From NCBI GenBank assembly GCA_021442155.1, contig CM038215.1, forward strand, positions 1,140,976 through 1,204,975: a stretch of 64,000 nt of DNA. The letters run 5' to 3'. The DNA comes from Cymbidium sinense (Eukaryota; Streptophyta; Magnoliopsida; Asparagales; Orchidaceae). The position numbers were made by a program, and so were the translations under genes. The notes beneath the pieces are model-generated. The model saw nothing but the letters and a program-made list of their open reading frames with translations. It made no database searches and was not told the DNA's origin. The stretch's first letter is position 1, and the number at the start of each line of letters is the position of its first letter. This document shows, piece by piece, positions 36,083 to 48,710 of the stretch.

Positions 36083-36600
36083 GACCAAGTCAACATTTAG
36101 CCCAAATTAGATAAAATCCACTATAAGCCAAATTGATTGAAACCATTGATACAAACCCATTCCTAACCAATGATTGAACATGGCCAAACCATCAGTTGAG
36201 CCAAACCAAGCCTAATTGGATATTTGATCCAAGTTGACCCAAATTGGCCTAAAAAGACAAAATAGGGCAAATCATAATCCAACCCAAATTGATTGTAACC
36301 AATGGCTCAAGTTCATTCAAAATCACTTATTGAACTTGACCAAATCCATGATTGAGCCAAATTTGACCAATTGGTCAACTTGACCTAACTTAACCCAAAT
36401 TGACCTAAAGGGTCAAATTAACTAAAATCCAAATTAATTCCAAATTAAACCAAACCAAAGCCTACAATCATTTTCAATTAGCCAATTGTACTTGACCCAA
36501 ACTTTAGTTTGACCCAATTTGACCAATTGGTCAACTTGACCCAACCTAACCCAATTTGACCTAATAGGTTAAATCAAGACAAATCATATCAAATAAACTC
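36083..36600. repeat. degenerate 140-156-bp tandem repeats rich in TTGACC
   Basis: Recurring lines of the form TTGACC...CCCAAATTGACCTAA start near 36083, 36226, 36365 and 36521. TTGACCAATTGGTCAA, a perfect 16-base palindrome, occurs at 36363-36378 and 36519-36534. TTGAC is the core of the plant W-box; regulatory use here is inference. Confidence 0.65.
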
Positions 36601-37032
36601 CAAACCATTTGAAATTGGGCTAACCCACTTTTGACGCATCCCAAATCTGCCCACACCAAACCCATAGCCAAATGATCATTTTGCCCTTGGGTTTAGGGCA
36701 TCCCATGAGATAAGACACGTGCTCATTTGGTCACTTTCTCCTCCTAGCCACTTGGCACCCAGTCATAAGTTCACTTAGGAACCTAGGATAATGGTTGACC
36801 TGACCCAAATGTGGTTGGGTCAGCCATGATCTATGGCATGGTGAAATCACCTCCCCATCCCCATTGGAGCTTTCCAAATAGCCATAGGACTCCCACTACT
36901 CCCTTGATAGCCACCTCCACACCCTCACCCAACCAAACTGAGCCACATCATGCAACCAAGGACCTCCACCACCCTCAGTTTTGGCCAATTGATCAAGAAA
37001 AATCAAAAGAAGCTATGGTCATTCTATCTAAG

Positions 37033-37059
37033 GAATGAGGGGGTATTCCCCCCTCATTC
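37033..37059. other. 11-bp perfect inverted repeat
   Basis: GAATGAGGGGG at 37033-37043 and CCCCCTCATTC at 37049-37059, separated by TATTC. No T run follows on either side, so I do not call a terminator. Confidence 0.6.
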
Positions 37060-37279
37060 TCACTCGAACTCAGACACTCACACTTGATTCAACTTTGACA
37101 ACCAAGGAGAGAGTTCCGAGAGAAATTTCAAAGCCTTCCCACACTCCTAAAAATCCCCATTCTCAGTTTTACGCAAAACCAAAATATAGGAGGCCACCTT
37201 CGATTCTTATTTGCTCAAACCTACACCAAAGTGAAATTAACTTTGCACACACCTTCCATGGAGCCAAATGAGTGAGAAT

Positions 37280-39480
37280 GAATTGTTTCTCAAGGTTCTC
37301 GATGGTTAGAGGGTAGAGTTTGATCAAGCCCGAGCACCTACACCTAGTGGGCTGGTCTTTCGAGCAAACTACACCAAATCAAAGCTCGTGCGGCTCAGCA
37401 GAGCTTCATTTCTACCAAATAAAGCTTTCTCAATCATTGGAACTATCAGTCATAAGCTTCAGTGAGGTATGCCATTGAAACAAGTCCTTGAATGAAAATA
37501 GGTTGGTCTTTTGTGAAAGAAATTTTCATGTTATACAATTTCCTCCATTTGATCTTCTTATTGTGCTTCTCTGAAGGTGTGGGATCATTTTCATCTCCAT
37601 CCGAGCTTGGGAGAGCTTGGATCGAGTGACAATCGATGGACGGTAGCCATTGTTTGATGTTTGGGAGGAGACAAACCATGGAAAGTCCATTCCCCATGAT
37701 TGCGATGAATGGTCCTAATCTAATCACACTTAGAACCTTTGATTAATCCTTTGAAACTGTGAGTTTAATTATGGTCATCCGATCATAGATCAAATAATCC
37801 ATGGAGTTATCACGTGCACCACCATCTGAGTCATCACTTAGATGTGATAACTTAAATAGCAAATCCCATCATGCCACATGCAAAGCGCATCATGTCAGCA
37901 TGTCATGTCAGCCGCCATGTGGCCCGATGGGATTAAGGCTCTAATTAGGGCTAATTAACTAGTTTTTAATCCTGAAACTTCCTAAATTTATAACTAATTT
38001 TAGAAAAATATATAAAAAATACAAACTTATGTTCATTTTAAAGATAAATTAGGGTAAAATCCAGGAAATTTATTATTAATTAATTTTGAGTAGTGGATTT
38101 AGCTTAATTTGAAATGTAATTAGTCTAATTACTCTCTAATTAACCATCCAATTAATCTCAAACTTTTTGTGCATATTAAGGGGGATGACCTCTGCCACCC
38201 CTATTTTTTGGGATTTTATTGGTTGCTTAATTAGGGAAACCAATAGGTTAAGGCTTAATAAGTATCTTAATATAATTAGTGATAATTAAGTAAATGAATA
38301 GTAAATTAATCAATCAATTAAGCTTATTAACACTCCTTAATTAATTAATTAATAAGATTAATCAGAAATCTAAATGATACCTGAACTTTAATCAACAAAT
38401 TATAAGGATTTAAGGATTGAGACTTAGCCTCCCTTCTTTGTCTCTTTCTCTAAGCCCATCTCATTTTGATTAGTTAAGGTTGATTATTTAATTAATTAAT
38501 GAATTTAATTAATTTAATTGAATCTATTTCTAAAATTTAATCTTGTGTAGCTCTTTGGGTGTTCAATAATCCAAGGGGAGGTAATTATGGTTAGCTCACA
38601 TGTAAGAGAAACTATAAAAGTAGTTAAGTGAGATCCCTTAAGCTTAATTAACTATTAATCATGAGCCAATTGCATTAGGCCCCTTTCATTTCTTGAGCAT
38701 TGCAAATTTACTTTCCATGTGGTTGCATATTATACCGGCTCATTATTAATTAGTTAATTAACTTAAGGTGATGTAGGTAAGGGTTAATTAATTGGCTTAA
38801 TTCATACCCTAACCTAATTAAACCATAAAATCAACTTAAATAATTTTCATTAAATAAAATTAACTAACACATTAGGAATGGGATTAGGATCAACAAATAT
38901 CTTTCATTTCCTAAATGAAATCAAACTCAAAATTAAGAAATCTCATTAAAGGACTTTAGTTTATTTTAAGTGGCATTATTTAGTGTAATTATCCTTAGGA
39001 ATTAATTCGAATGAATGAAATAATATGCTTATGTTCCTTTATTTCTTTCCAATCAAGTTAAATGTTACTTCCCATGTGTAATCATGCATTCATTTTAAAA
39101 AAAAATTAACTAAATGAAATGGTTTTTTATGTCAAATTGCATGTGTTGATTTAAATTAAAAATAGGTGTGGATATTATCACTATTAAATCAAAAGTTATT
39201 TTCAAAAGCTCATAAATCAATTATAATATATGAAGTTATGTTAATTACAAATATCTATAGGTTTACATGTTTTGATAATATAAGATATGAAATATGAAGT
39301 TCTCTATCTTTATCTTAAATGGATTCACATAGGAATTACAAATGTATAGTTCATTTGAAAAGCACACAACATTTGTCTAAATCAATTCCTATGTATTTCC
39401 ATGCTAAGACTTAGGAAGAATTTCATACCATATATGTAAATCTTATAATCAAATCAAATATGACTTCTTGCATGACTTCT
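37280..39480. other. middle of the 7.4-kb insert, no gene seen
   Basis: Mixed-composition sequence to about 37950, then AT-rich with many TTAATTAA words. The longest frame (93 codons, minus strand, 37446-37727) resembles nothing I know and has no neighbours that would support it. Confidence 0.5.
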
Positions 39481-39521
39481 TCTTATGGTTCCTTTCATAC
39501 ATTCACCTGTATTTGAGAAAA

Positions 39522-39830
39522 GTGGCATATTAGTCTAGACACCCCGGGGCTGTGAGGCTTTAAGTAGCCCTAAGTAGGCCTTATACCTTATGCCCCTGGA
39601 ACATAACAATGGTGTCGTACCCACTTAAAACTTTTATACATGTGTATGTGTGATGTGGCCAATGAATAAGAATCATAAGTCATATAAATCAAATACAATT
39701 TTTCCATGGGTTTTTCCAATTTTTATAGTTACTTATACATCTATATGTATCTAAGAAAAGTGGTATATTAGTCTAGATACACGGGGGCTGTGAGAATTTA
39801 AGTAGCCCTAAGTAGGTCTTGTAACTTACC
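39522..39830. repeat. diverged direct repeat, 238-bp period
   Basis: GTGGCATATTAGTCTAGACA at 39522 and GTGGTATATTAGTCTAGATA at 39760 open two related stretches of about 70 bases that both continue into TAAGTAGCCCTAAGTAGG. Confidence 0.75.
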
Positions 39831-42519
39831 GGTGCGTAAACTATTATGAATGTATCTATTATTTAATGGATGATTCATAATTCATTCATCAAATGAAATA
39901 ATTAAATTTCAAACACACTTCTTTTCATCATTCAAGTATGCTAAAATATAAATTGCATGTATAGGTATGCTTAGATTTAATCATATGCATGATATGCATG
40001 ATGGAAAGAAATGAATAAACATGTATTATGTGATAGTAATTCATTCTAATTAATCTTAAGATGCCTTTTTTATTGAAATTTAGAGTGAACCTAAACTTAA
40101 TACTAATTAAAATATATAATATGCTATTCATTAAAGGAAATTGATTAATTAACTTACTTTAGAAGTGACATAAGGTAGGGATGAAATAGAGGGTCTTCTC
40201 TTTCTTCTCTTTATCACTTATTTGTTAAGTGTAGACCATATGAAACAAAAGAAAATACTAAGTAAAATCTTTAAATCAATCAAATCACATAAAGAAAAAT
40301 AAACCTCTTTATAAATTAAATCCCTCGCACTTAGCAAATTATAACTCTAAAGCCTAGTTAGGACATACCACACAAGCTTTAATTCACGCACATTAGACTA
40401 AGTCACCATTTATAACTTTATGTTTGGGTGATGTATGATTTGATATATGCTTATTTTTTGATGTATTATTATAGATTGGATGTTTTGGTGTATATACGTA
40501 GTCTGGATGTTAGGCCGAAATTAGCCTAATCATACTTTCTACAAGGGGTTGTGCTTAGGGAGCTGCTAAATAAAAATATAAATGTTTTTTACTATGCAGG
40601 TTGCTTAGCCCCAAAGACTAACCCTAGTTAGGATAGGTGGGCTTGGTTACCCATATGTGGGGTGCTAATTCCAAATTATTCATATAATTGCTTGGGTTGT
40701 ATGGTGAGTTTAGCTAACATTTATTTTCCAGGTGTAGCTAGATTTACTTTCCTTCTTTTAATGTAATTTTGCATTAGGATTAGGATGAGTATTATGGGGG
40801 ACTAGGATGAGCATTGGTTATAAGACCAAGTCTTATGTACCATGTGATGCCTTTGGAGCAAGCATATCCAAATCAATCCAAAAAGAAGGAAGAAATAGAG
40901 CAAATCAAATGAAGAAATGGAAGATTAAGAACTAAAGAAGGAAGAATGAAGAATGAAGACTCCTATAACATTCATCATTTTTAATTGTAATTATTCTCGC
41001 ATAATCTGAGTTGTATAAGAGTAGAACTCGGCTACCCACATTTCTTTTTGGGATGTACGGTGGAACCTGACCGCATTGGGTTTTTATTCTCTTGTGATGG
41101 CTTTATAAAAATTGTTTGATATTTTGTGTAGCATGTGCATTAAAAAAAGCATTCCTTTTCATAGCTTGTTTATGATCGGTGATTGTTGTATGGCCTGGAT
41201 GCGATTAGGTTCTTAGGATAAAAATAAATTTTCTATCCCACTAACAACCCATAACTAAATTTTTAAAACAACTCATAATCTTATATAAAAACCTAGTCAT
41301 TAAATCAAAATAATAAATATTTAGCAATCCCTTAGCCAGATGTTATATGTTTAATATCATGCATAATCATCTTATTTCACTCTTCTTAAGAGAGGGCTTC
41401 CATCTTTTCTAGATAGAATGGGATTAACCTTTGAGTGCCTATGATGGAAGAACACCTCTTTCCCTTTTGATTTAGCCCATAATCAACTTCTCATGCATTT
41501 AGGCATACAAAATCCTATAGCCTGTTTTAAAATAAAGAGTCCTAAATTAAATAAAATTTGATAAGAATTTGCATTAGATTTAAGTCATTATTCATACCCC
41601 CATGCTCTAGTCTCTTAGGGAGTGGGTTTAAGGACTTAGTCTCTTTTCTAAATAATAATAACCTAGCCATCTTGCAAAAAACATATGACTTGCCTACATG
41701 GATTTAAAGCATAGGAGGAGTTAGTTGGCTGCCACTCCAGGCGATAATAAGTTTAGCAGTCAGGTGGTTTACTCTCTTTTATGTAGGGAAACCATATACC
41801 CACTTTCACCTTAGATTTAAGTCATGATTTGGCCCTCACCAAAGTTCTCTAGATTTTGGATTTGTGGTTGCTATATCTCTTTGTGGGCTACAAGCATAAT
41901 CCTCACCTCAGTATTTCTATAATCTTATATTGTGGAATTATAAGTCCTAGATTTCTAATAAAATTTCAAATCAAATAAATAAATCTCCTCAATTTCAAAT
42001 ATATAAAGCCCAACCATAGGATAGATTGGACTGCTCACTAGATTTCTTAGTATCATGAGTATTCCCTACTCATCTCCTTTAGTTTCGATAATAACTCTTC
42101 CCTTTTGATCCATCCTACTTGATCTTCTAAAATACAACCAATTTATTGATAGTACTATCTTTGAATTCTTTGGAGATAATAATTGCCTACTCTAATCGAG
42201 AGTATTCTTAAGGGATTCATTTTTCTTAAGATGTAATTAACTATGGGGACTTGCCTCTATAAGGAACTTAACGAACCTGGTTTAAATAAACCCTACTTTA
42301 CTTTTCCAAGTAAAGTATGGAAAAAATTTTAGGTATATTCGAAGACCCATCATGCCTTAGGAGTAAGTTATTAGGTGATTAGGCCATCGTAGGGTTGTGA
42401 TTTCTATCTTTTGAGCTTTTCCTTGATGTCATACCCGATCACCTAAATAAGTACATCGTCAGATCTGCATGGTGTCCCCTCATATATACACACAAATGAA
42501 ATTGAAAATAAACACCACA
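39831..42519. other. right part of the 7.4-kb insert, no gene seen
   Basis: AT-rich, non-telomeric, without a frame above about 70 codons or a recognised motif. Confidence 0.5.
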
Positions 42520-43400
42520 AAACCCTAAACACTAAACCCTAAACCCTAAACCATAAACCATAAACTCTAAACCCTAAAATCTTAAACCATAAACCCTAAA
42601 CCTTAAAACCTACAACCCTAAACCCCAAACCCTAAACCTTAAAAACCCTAAACTCTAAATTCTAAATAGTAAACCCTAAACACTAAACCTTAAACCATAA
42701 ACCTAAACCTACAACCCTAAACCCTAAACTTGTAACCCTAAACCCTAAACCCTAAACCATAAAACACTAGACCCTAAACCCTAAACTAAGTTAAACTTAA
42801 CTTAAACCTAAGCCTAAATCTAAACTTAAACTTAAATTAAACCTAAACTTAAACCTAAATCTAAACCTAAATTAAATCCTAAACTATTAAATTAAACTAA
42901 ACCTAAATTTAAACTAAACCTAAACCTAAAACTAAAACCTAAACCCTAAACCTAAATCCTTAAACTTAAAACTAAACTTAAAATAAACTCTAAACCTAAT
43001 CTAAATCACTAAACTCTAAACCTAAACCTAAACTTAAACTAAAACCTAAAACTTAAACTCCCTTTAAACTTAAACCTAAACTTTAAACTCCAACAAACTT
43101 AATCCTAAATTAAACCTAAACTTAAATCCTAATTTTAAACTTAAACTAAAACTTAAACTTAAATCCTAAACTCTAAACTAAACTTAAACCCTAAACTAAC
43201 TAAACTCAACTTAAACTTAAACTTAAATCCTAAACTAAATAAATTTAAACTCCTAAATCAAACCTAAACTAAACCTAAATCCTAATAAATTTAACAAACC
43301 TAAACCTAAACTAAACCTAAACTTAAACCTTAAAAAACTAAACTAAACTAATTAAACTAAACTTAAACCTTAAACTAAAACCCAAAAATCCAAAAAAACC
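42520..43400. repeat. CCCTAAA block grading into a TTAAAC-rich variant
   Basis: Ordinary 7-mers to about 42780, then 0.6 kb dominated by CTTAAA and CCTAAA (words such as CTTAAACTTAAAC). It lacks AAAAT pentamers and an anchor, so it is a different domain from the A-rich blocks. Confidence 0.78.
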
Positions 43401-43611
43401 ATTGCCCAAGCCCTCATCCAAGTGCTATAGCGATTTCCCTCTCCCCCTCTAATTTTTAGTTTTCTAGCCGCTGCTTGCCGGCTATTTTGCATGATTCTCA
43501 TTGGATTCCTTCTTGAATCGATGGTCGCTGGCCTATTTCATGTTTTCATTTGAGTAATACTGCAGCTTGGCTTCTTCCCTGATGATTCATTAGGGAAAAC
43601 TGAAGGATCCT
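43401..43611 (+). promoter_or_regulatory. LN6 5' UTR
   Basis: Mixed-composition sequence before the ORF1 ATG at 43612, with a CCCTCTCCCCCTC tract near 43438. It has no 52-bp repeats, unlike LN4. Confidence 0.6.
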
Positions 43612-44677
43612 ATGGATCTTGCTATGGCATCAACTATCTTGTCTTTTACTGCTTTGAAATCATTCAAAGATGTTCCCATTTGGATTTCTCTCCCCAATAT
43701 GAAAAATTCATTTCAACCATCAATTCCATTTTATTGTGGGTGCTTTATTTGGTAGGCCATTGTAAATTGATAACGCCTATAAAATCTTATCCTGGCTAGA
43801 ATCCTTGTTGAATTAGACATTACCAAGAAACACCCTAAAGAAATATGGTTGGTATATGAAAATTAAAGTTATATGCAAAGAATTGAATTTAAAAATTTCC
43901 CTTTCATTTGTTCTCACTGTAAAATTCATGGGTACAGTAATTTTGAATGATTCATTATTCATCCTCACCTATAAAATCCCTGTTAAGGAAACTTCTATTC
44001 CTAACCCTAGGCCGATAACTATTAAATATCAAAAAGCTACATCAGAAAAAGGGAATTTTTGAATGTTCTTAATAAGAATATTTTACCTCTTACTTCTTCT
44101 GTGCAATTGAAGGCTTCTAGTGTGAGCAATAATAGTTTTTCCAAATGTTTTGATGATCATTTTGTTTCCTCCGATTCAATCACTGCATCCTTGCATTCTT
44201 TGATTGATGAAAATGAAGCTTTGATTGAGAATATAAATGAGGATATTAATGTTATGCATCATTCAAATTCAATGGATAATATGGCTTTAATACCTCATGA
44301 TAATCAGTTGAAAAATTGATTCTATTTTCCAAATTCGTGGATGATTTAAATTCTCAAAAAGATTTGGCTTTGTCAAATAATTTGGGTCATGAAAAAAAAG
44401 GGCTTGGTGTTCACACTTGGCTATTAATAAATCTATTTATGCTCTCTCTCTTGCTATTCTCGATGCTCATTTGGCTTTAATAAATTCTAATGTCTTGGAA
44501 GAAGGAGAACTCATTTCAAATCAGAAGATTTCTTTTAAATATATGACTAATGTTGCTAAATCCTTCTCAGATGATGATTATATGGGAAAAGAAAATGGTT
44601 TCCAAACTTATCATGCTAAAAAGAGAAAAAAAATGTTAAAAACTTCCCTCCCAAATTGCCAAGAAATACTATATTAG
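43612..44677 (+). pseudogene. LN6 ORF1, internally deleted
   Basis: Begins MDLAMASTILSFTALKSFKD, similar to the LN4 ORF1 start. The middle of DUF4283 is missing: the sequence jumps to WISLPNM and on to a worn copy of the ITKKYPKEVWI segment near 43818. The knuckle region reads FICSHCKIHGYSNFE near 43905, keeping both first cysteines but losing the last to a stop. The Ser/Asn-rich linker follows in two open pieces, 44059-44319 and 44417-44677. Several frameshifts; not functional. Confidence 0.82.
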
Positions 44678-44734
44678 CTACGACCTCCCTCTCCTCTCTT
44701 AATTAACCTTTTCTTAACCCCTTTTTATTTCTTT

Positions 44735-47700
44735 ATGTTTAATTTTATTGTTTGGAATGTTAGAGGGATTAGTACCCTCTCTATTCATAACTGTATTAGA
44801 AATCTTTGTCGTACACATAATATTTCTTTTGTTATTTTTTCTAGAGCTTCTTACTCATGCTAACAAAATTAACCATGTTGCTAGAATGGTTGATTTCAAT
44901 AATTTTTTCTCTAATGTCAGTAATAAGATTCAGTGTTTTTGGAATAACTTTGTAGAGGTTTCTATTCTTGATGATTTTCAAAAAGTTGTCAATGCTCAAA
45001 TCTCTTATGGTGATTATTGTGTTTTGGGCTAAGATCTGGTAGAAATCTTCTTTGGGATAATTTGAGGAATTTTTCTACCTCTATAAATAAATCTTGGTTT
45101 GTTGGTGGTGATTTCAACACTATTTTATTCACTTCTAAACAAAGTGGTGGTTGCTCTCCTAATATTCATTCCATGGAAGAATTTTTTAATATGATCCTTG
45201 ATTATAATTTGATTGATATTGGTTTTAAAGGTTGTAATTATACTTGGTAAAACTCTAGACATTAACAAAGGTTGGATCGATTCTTTTAATACACTCACTA
45301 GATTACTCAATGGCATATTACTTCTTGATCATTTAAGCGTAACCTTGTCTATCATGTTCCTCTTTTGGTTTTAGTAAAGATAATTATAATAGATTAAAAA
45401 ATTTCTCTCTTTAGATTTCAACATGTGATTCAGATATTAATTTTTGTAATGTTGTGGCTAATAATTGGAAAGCTCTTTTACATGTTGATAATTTGATTAT
45501 GGGGATGAATAGACTTTAGTTTAAGCTTAAATGACTTAAGAAAAATGTGGGTTGGTGGAACAAACATTATTATAATAACTTTTTTACTAATATGAAAGAT
45601 ATGGAAAAATTGGTTTGTTCTCTTGAGGTCTCTATTATGTCTGATCCTTCTAAGATTAAGGACTTGACTGAGGTGAAAGATAAACTTATTAATTTTCAAA
45701 ATATGGAGGAGACTTATTGGCTTCAAAAAGCTATTAGTAAACATATTGCAGATTGTGATAGGAATACTAGGTACTTCCATGCTTTAGTTATTAAAAAGAG
45801 AGCTCTAAATAATATTAATAAAAATTAAAGATGGCAATGGATAATGGTATATGGAGAATAATGATATTAAGGTTTTGGTTATTAATTACTTTAGAAATAT
45901 GCTTAATAAGAGTTGCTCTTATGAAGTTATTTCTAAATCACACTTGATTCCATCTATTATTAGCAATGATGATAATGATTTGCTTACTATTGTGCCTAAT
46001 GAAGATGAAATTTTTAAAGTTCTTAATAGCATTAACATGGATTCTGGTGCTGGTCCGGAGGGTTTCACTACTCAATTTTTTCAAAATTATTGGTTTATTA
46101 TTAAAAATGATTTGATTGACATTGTGGTTGATTATTTTTAATGGTAATCCTTTTCATAGATATTTTTCTAGCATTTATATTATTCTCAGAACCAAGAAAG
46201 ATAATCCAAACTATTGGAGTAATCTTAGACCTATTAGTCTTTGCACCTTCTTCAATAAGCTAATTTCCTAAATTCTTGCCATCAGACTTAGTCTTTTACT
46301 TCATAAGATTATCTCTCTCAACCAAACTAGTTTTGTTAGAGGTAGATCTATTTTTGACAACATTTTACTTGTCGAGGAATTAATTCATGACTTAGATGCT
46401 AAGAAGAGAGGTTGAAATGTTATTTCCAAATTAGATATTACCAAAGCTTTTGATAATATCTCTTGGGATTTCCTTTTCCATATTTTGAATTTATTTGGGT
46501 GTTCTGATAAATTTACTTTTCTTATTAAAACTTGTATTAATAATTCCTGGTTTTCCATTTTGCTTAATGGGAAAGCTTTGGGCTTCTTAATTTCATCCCA
46601 TGACTTAAGATAAGGGGATCCTTTATCTCCCACTTTATTTATTATTGATGTTGAGTACTTATCTAGGAGCATCAATGAGTTATTTTTAAACAATCCTGGT
46701 ATGTACTACAGAACTCTTGGTGGTCTTCCTATTTCCCACTTAAGCTTTATAGATGTTTTCATTAGTTTTTGCAATACTTCTATTCAACATATTAAGAACT
46801 CAAGATTTTTTTTAATAAATTTCGTAGAGAAAGTGGTCTTTCTATCAATGATAACAAAAGCTATTTTATTATTTCTTCAAGTATCTCTAATAATAAAATC
46901 GATCAAGCCTGTCATATCACTAATTTTAAACATCAACACTTACCTCTTAAGTACTTGGGGGCTCCTCTATTTTAATGTCCAAAATGATCCCATATTTTTC
47001 ATGAGTTAATTCAAAAAAAATTTAAATAAAATTTTGTTTGGGAATTCCATTTACTTTCCTTTGGTGGTAGGCTCACTATTCTTAAAAGTACTCTCAATTC
47101 TATGCCTCTTTGTTTGATTCAAACTATTATTCCCACTAATTCTACTCTTATCATAATTGATCGCTTATTTAATAAATTTTTTTTGGGATCCAATAATTCT
47201 TTTGAAAGAATGCATTGGACTTGCTTGCATAAATGCTGTGGTCCTTTGGGTGAAGGTGGTCTTGGTTGCAAACTTATTTGTGAAGCTATGACTGCCTTCT
47301 CTCATATGTTTTGGTGGAATTTTAAAAAGAATGATAGCCTTTGGGCTAATTTTATGATGGAAAAATATTGTTAAGGTAAACACCCTCCAATTTATGGTTA
47401 TAAAGTAGGTGACTCTCTAGTTTGGAAAAGGCTTTGCTCCATTAAATGGGTTGTTGAATCATTAATATCTTGGGGTATTCATTCGGGCTCTTCTTTCTTT
47501 TGGCAAGACAATTGGATTTGCAATGGCTCTTTTGACTCCCTTTGATCTACACACTCTAGTTTTGCTATCAAAGTTAACTCTTTTTGGCATAATAACAATT
47601 GGAATGAATACAAACTTGAGAACTACATTCCTATTTCTATTTTTGACAAGTTTTGCAACATCATTATCTTTTCTAATAAACTTGATCAAATTCTTTTCAA

Positions 47701-48710
47701 GCTCTCTTACAATGGTGATTTTGTTCTTAAAGAGGTTTGGAAATTTATTAACAAAACACCTTTAATGTTTTCATTAAACTTTGGAACAATATCATTTCCA
47801 TTTATTATTATGTTTTATCTTGGAGGATTTTGAATGACTTCATTCTTGTAGATTCATTGCTCTGGCTTAAAGGGTTTTATTTACCTTCTAAGTGCTATTG
47901 TTGCTATCATATTGAAAATATTAATCATGTTTTTGTCAATGGTGATATTACTTCCAAACTTTGGATATGGTATGATGATTTATTTAACACTAACTATTTT
48001 CATGGCTCTCTTTCATTATATCAACTTCTTGAAGTTTGTTTCCAAAAACTATGAAAGGCCATATGAAAGTTTTAATTTCTATTACCCTTATTTGGTTCAT
48101 TTGGATGGATAAAAGATGCTAAATATTGAGGCATTCCTATGAACCATAAAAGGATCCTTGCTAGAGCTAAAGAAAAAATTCATGCTTTGTTTAATGCAAA
48201 TTTAATTAGTAATCTTTAATTTAGAGGTGATAAATTTGTGGCTGAGAAATTGGGTATCACTTCGCTTGATGACCCTTCCTACAAGAGTATTAGGATTATA
48301 CATTGGATTAAGGCTAAAGAAAATTTTATTAAGATAAATACTAATGGTTTTGTTTCCCCTAATAATTATGGTTGTGGTGGAATTCTTAAGGATTCTAAAG
48401 GTACTTTCATTTGTGCTTTTACCTACCCCTCAAAGCTTGTTCTGTTATTCATGTTGAGCTCATGGCCGTTAATAAAGCTAATGATATTTACTTAAGCAAA
48501 ACCATCTTTGATATGAAGATTGAAGTTGATGCTCTTCTTTTACTTGATATGCTCAATACTAATAAAATGGCGAATACTGACATATTTTATCTTCTTAATC
48601 ACACTTATAGGGTTCTTTCTCAAGTTTGCTACAAAATTTCTCACATTCTTTGTGAAGGTAATGCTTTGGATTTCCTATTAATTTGGGAGTCGTATTAAAT
48701 GAGCTCACTT
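44735..48710 (+). pseudogene. LN6 ORF2 pseudogene
   Basis: Start MFNFIVWNVRGIST at 44735 is the typical beginning of the endonuclease (WNVRG). GGDFNTIL at about 45106 and MEEFFNMILDYNLIDIGFKG near 45172 follow. The SDH motif region near 45340 is frameshifted. RT: GPEGFTTQFFQNYW near 46054, RPISLCTFFNKLIS near 46226, NQTSFVRGRS near 46323, KLDITKAFDNISWDF near 46429; RQG has become R-stop-G near 46610. The catalytic box (46746-46757) reads FIDV, so the key aspartate is lost. zf-RVT: SKCYCCYHIENINHVFVNG near 47888. RNase H begins KINTNGFVS (Asp to Asn in the first motif) near 48330; VELMAVNKAND and IEVDALLLLDM follow. It complements LN4 by supplying the missing endonuclease. Confidence 0.88.

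Larger units (their letters stand above)
35123..42519. mobile_element. 7.4-kb non-coding insert with TG...CA ends (LTR-type?)
   Basis: Sharp change to ordinary, non-telomeric sequence. It begins TGTTGACCTCAC at 35123 and ends AACACCACA at 42519; AAACC precedes (35118-35122) and follows (42520-42524) it. TG...CA ends plus a 5-base duplication are what LTR-retrotransposon integration leaves, but AAACC is common in this array, so the duplication alone proves little. I see no gag, protease, RT or integrase motif in any frame, no clear primer-binding site and no obvious repeat of the first few hundred bases near the end. Candidates are a large non-autonomous element (LARD-like), an unusually long solo LTR, or unrelated DNA. 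Transcription strand unknown. Confidence 0.5.

Noticed and set aside
36811..37271. Two Pro/Thr/His-rich frames of 75 and 78 codons as a possible gag start
   Set aside because: No zinc knuckle or capsid motif, no continuation, and no similar frame nearby.
35123..42519. Helitron
   Set aside because: Ends are TG and CA, not TC and CTRR with a terminal hairpin, and the flanks show a 5-base repeat where a bare A/T junction would be expected.
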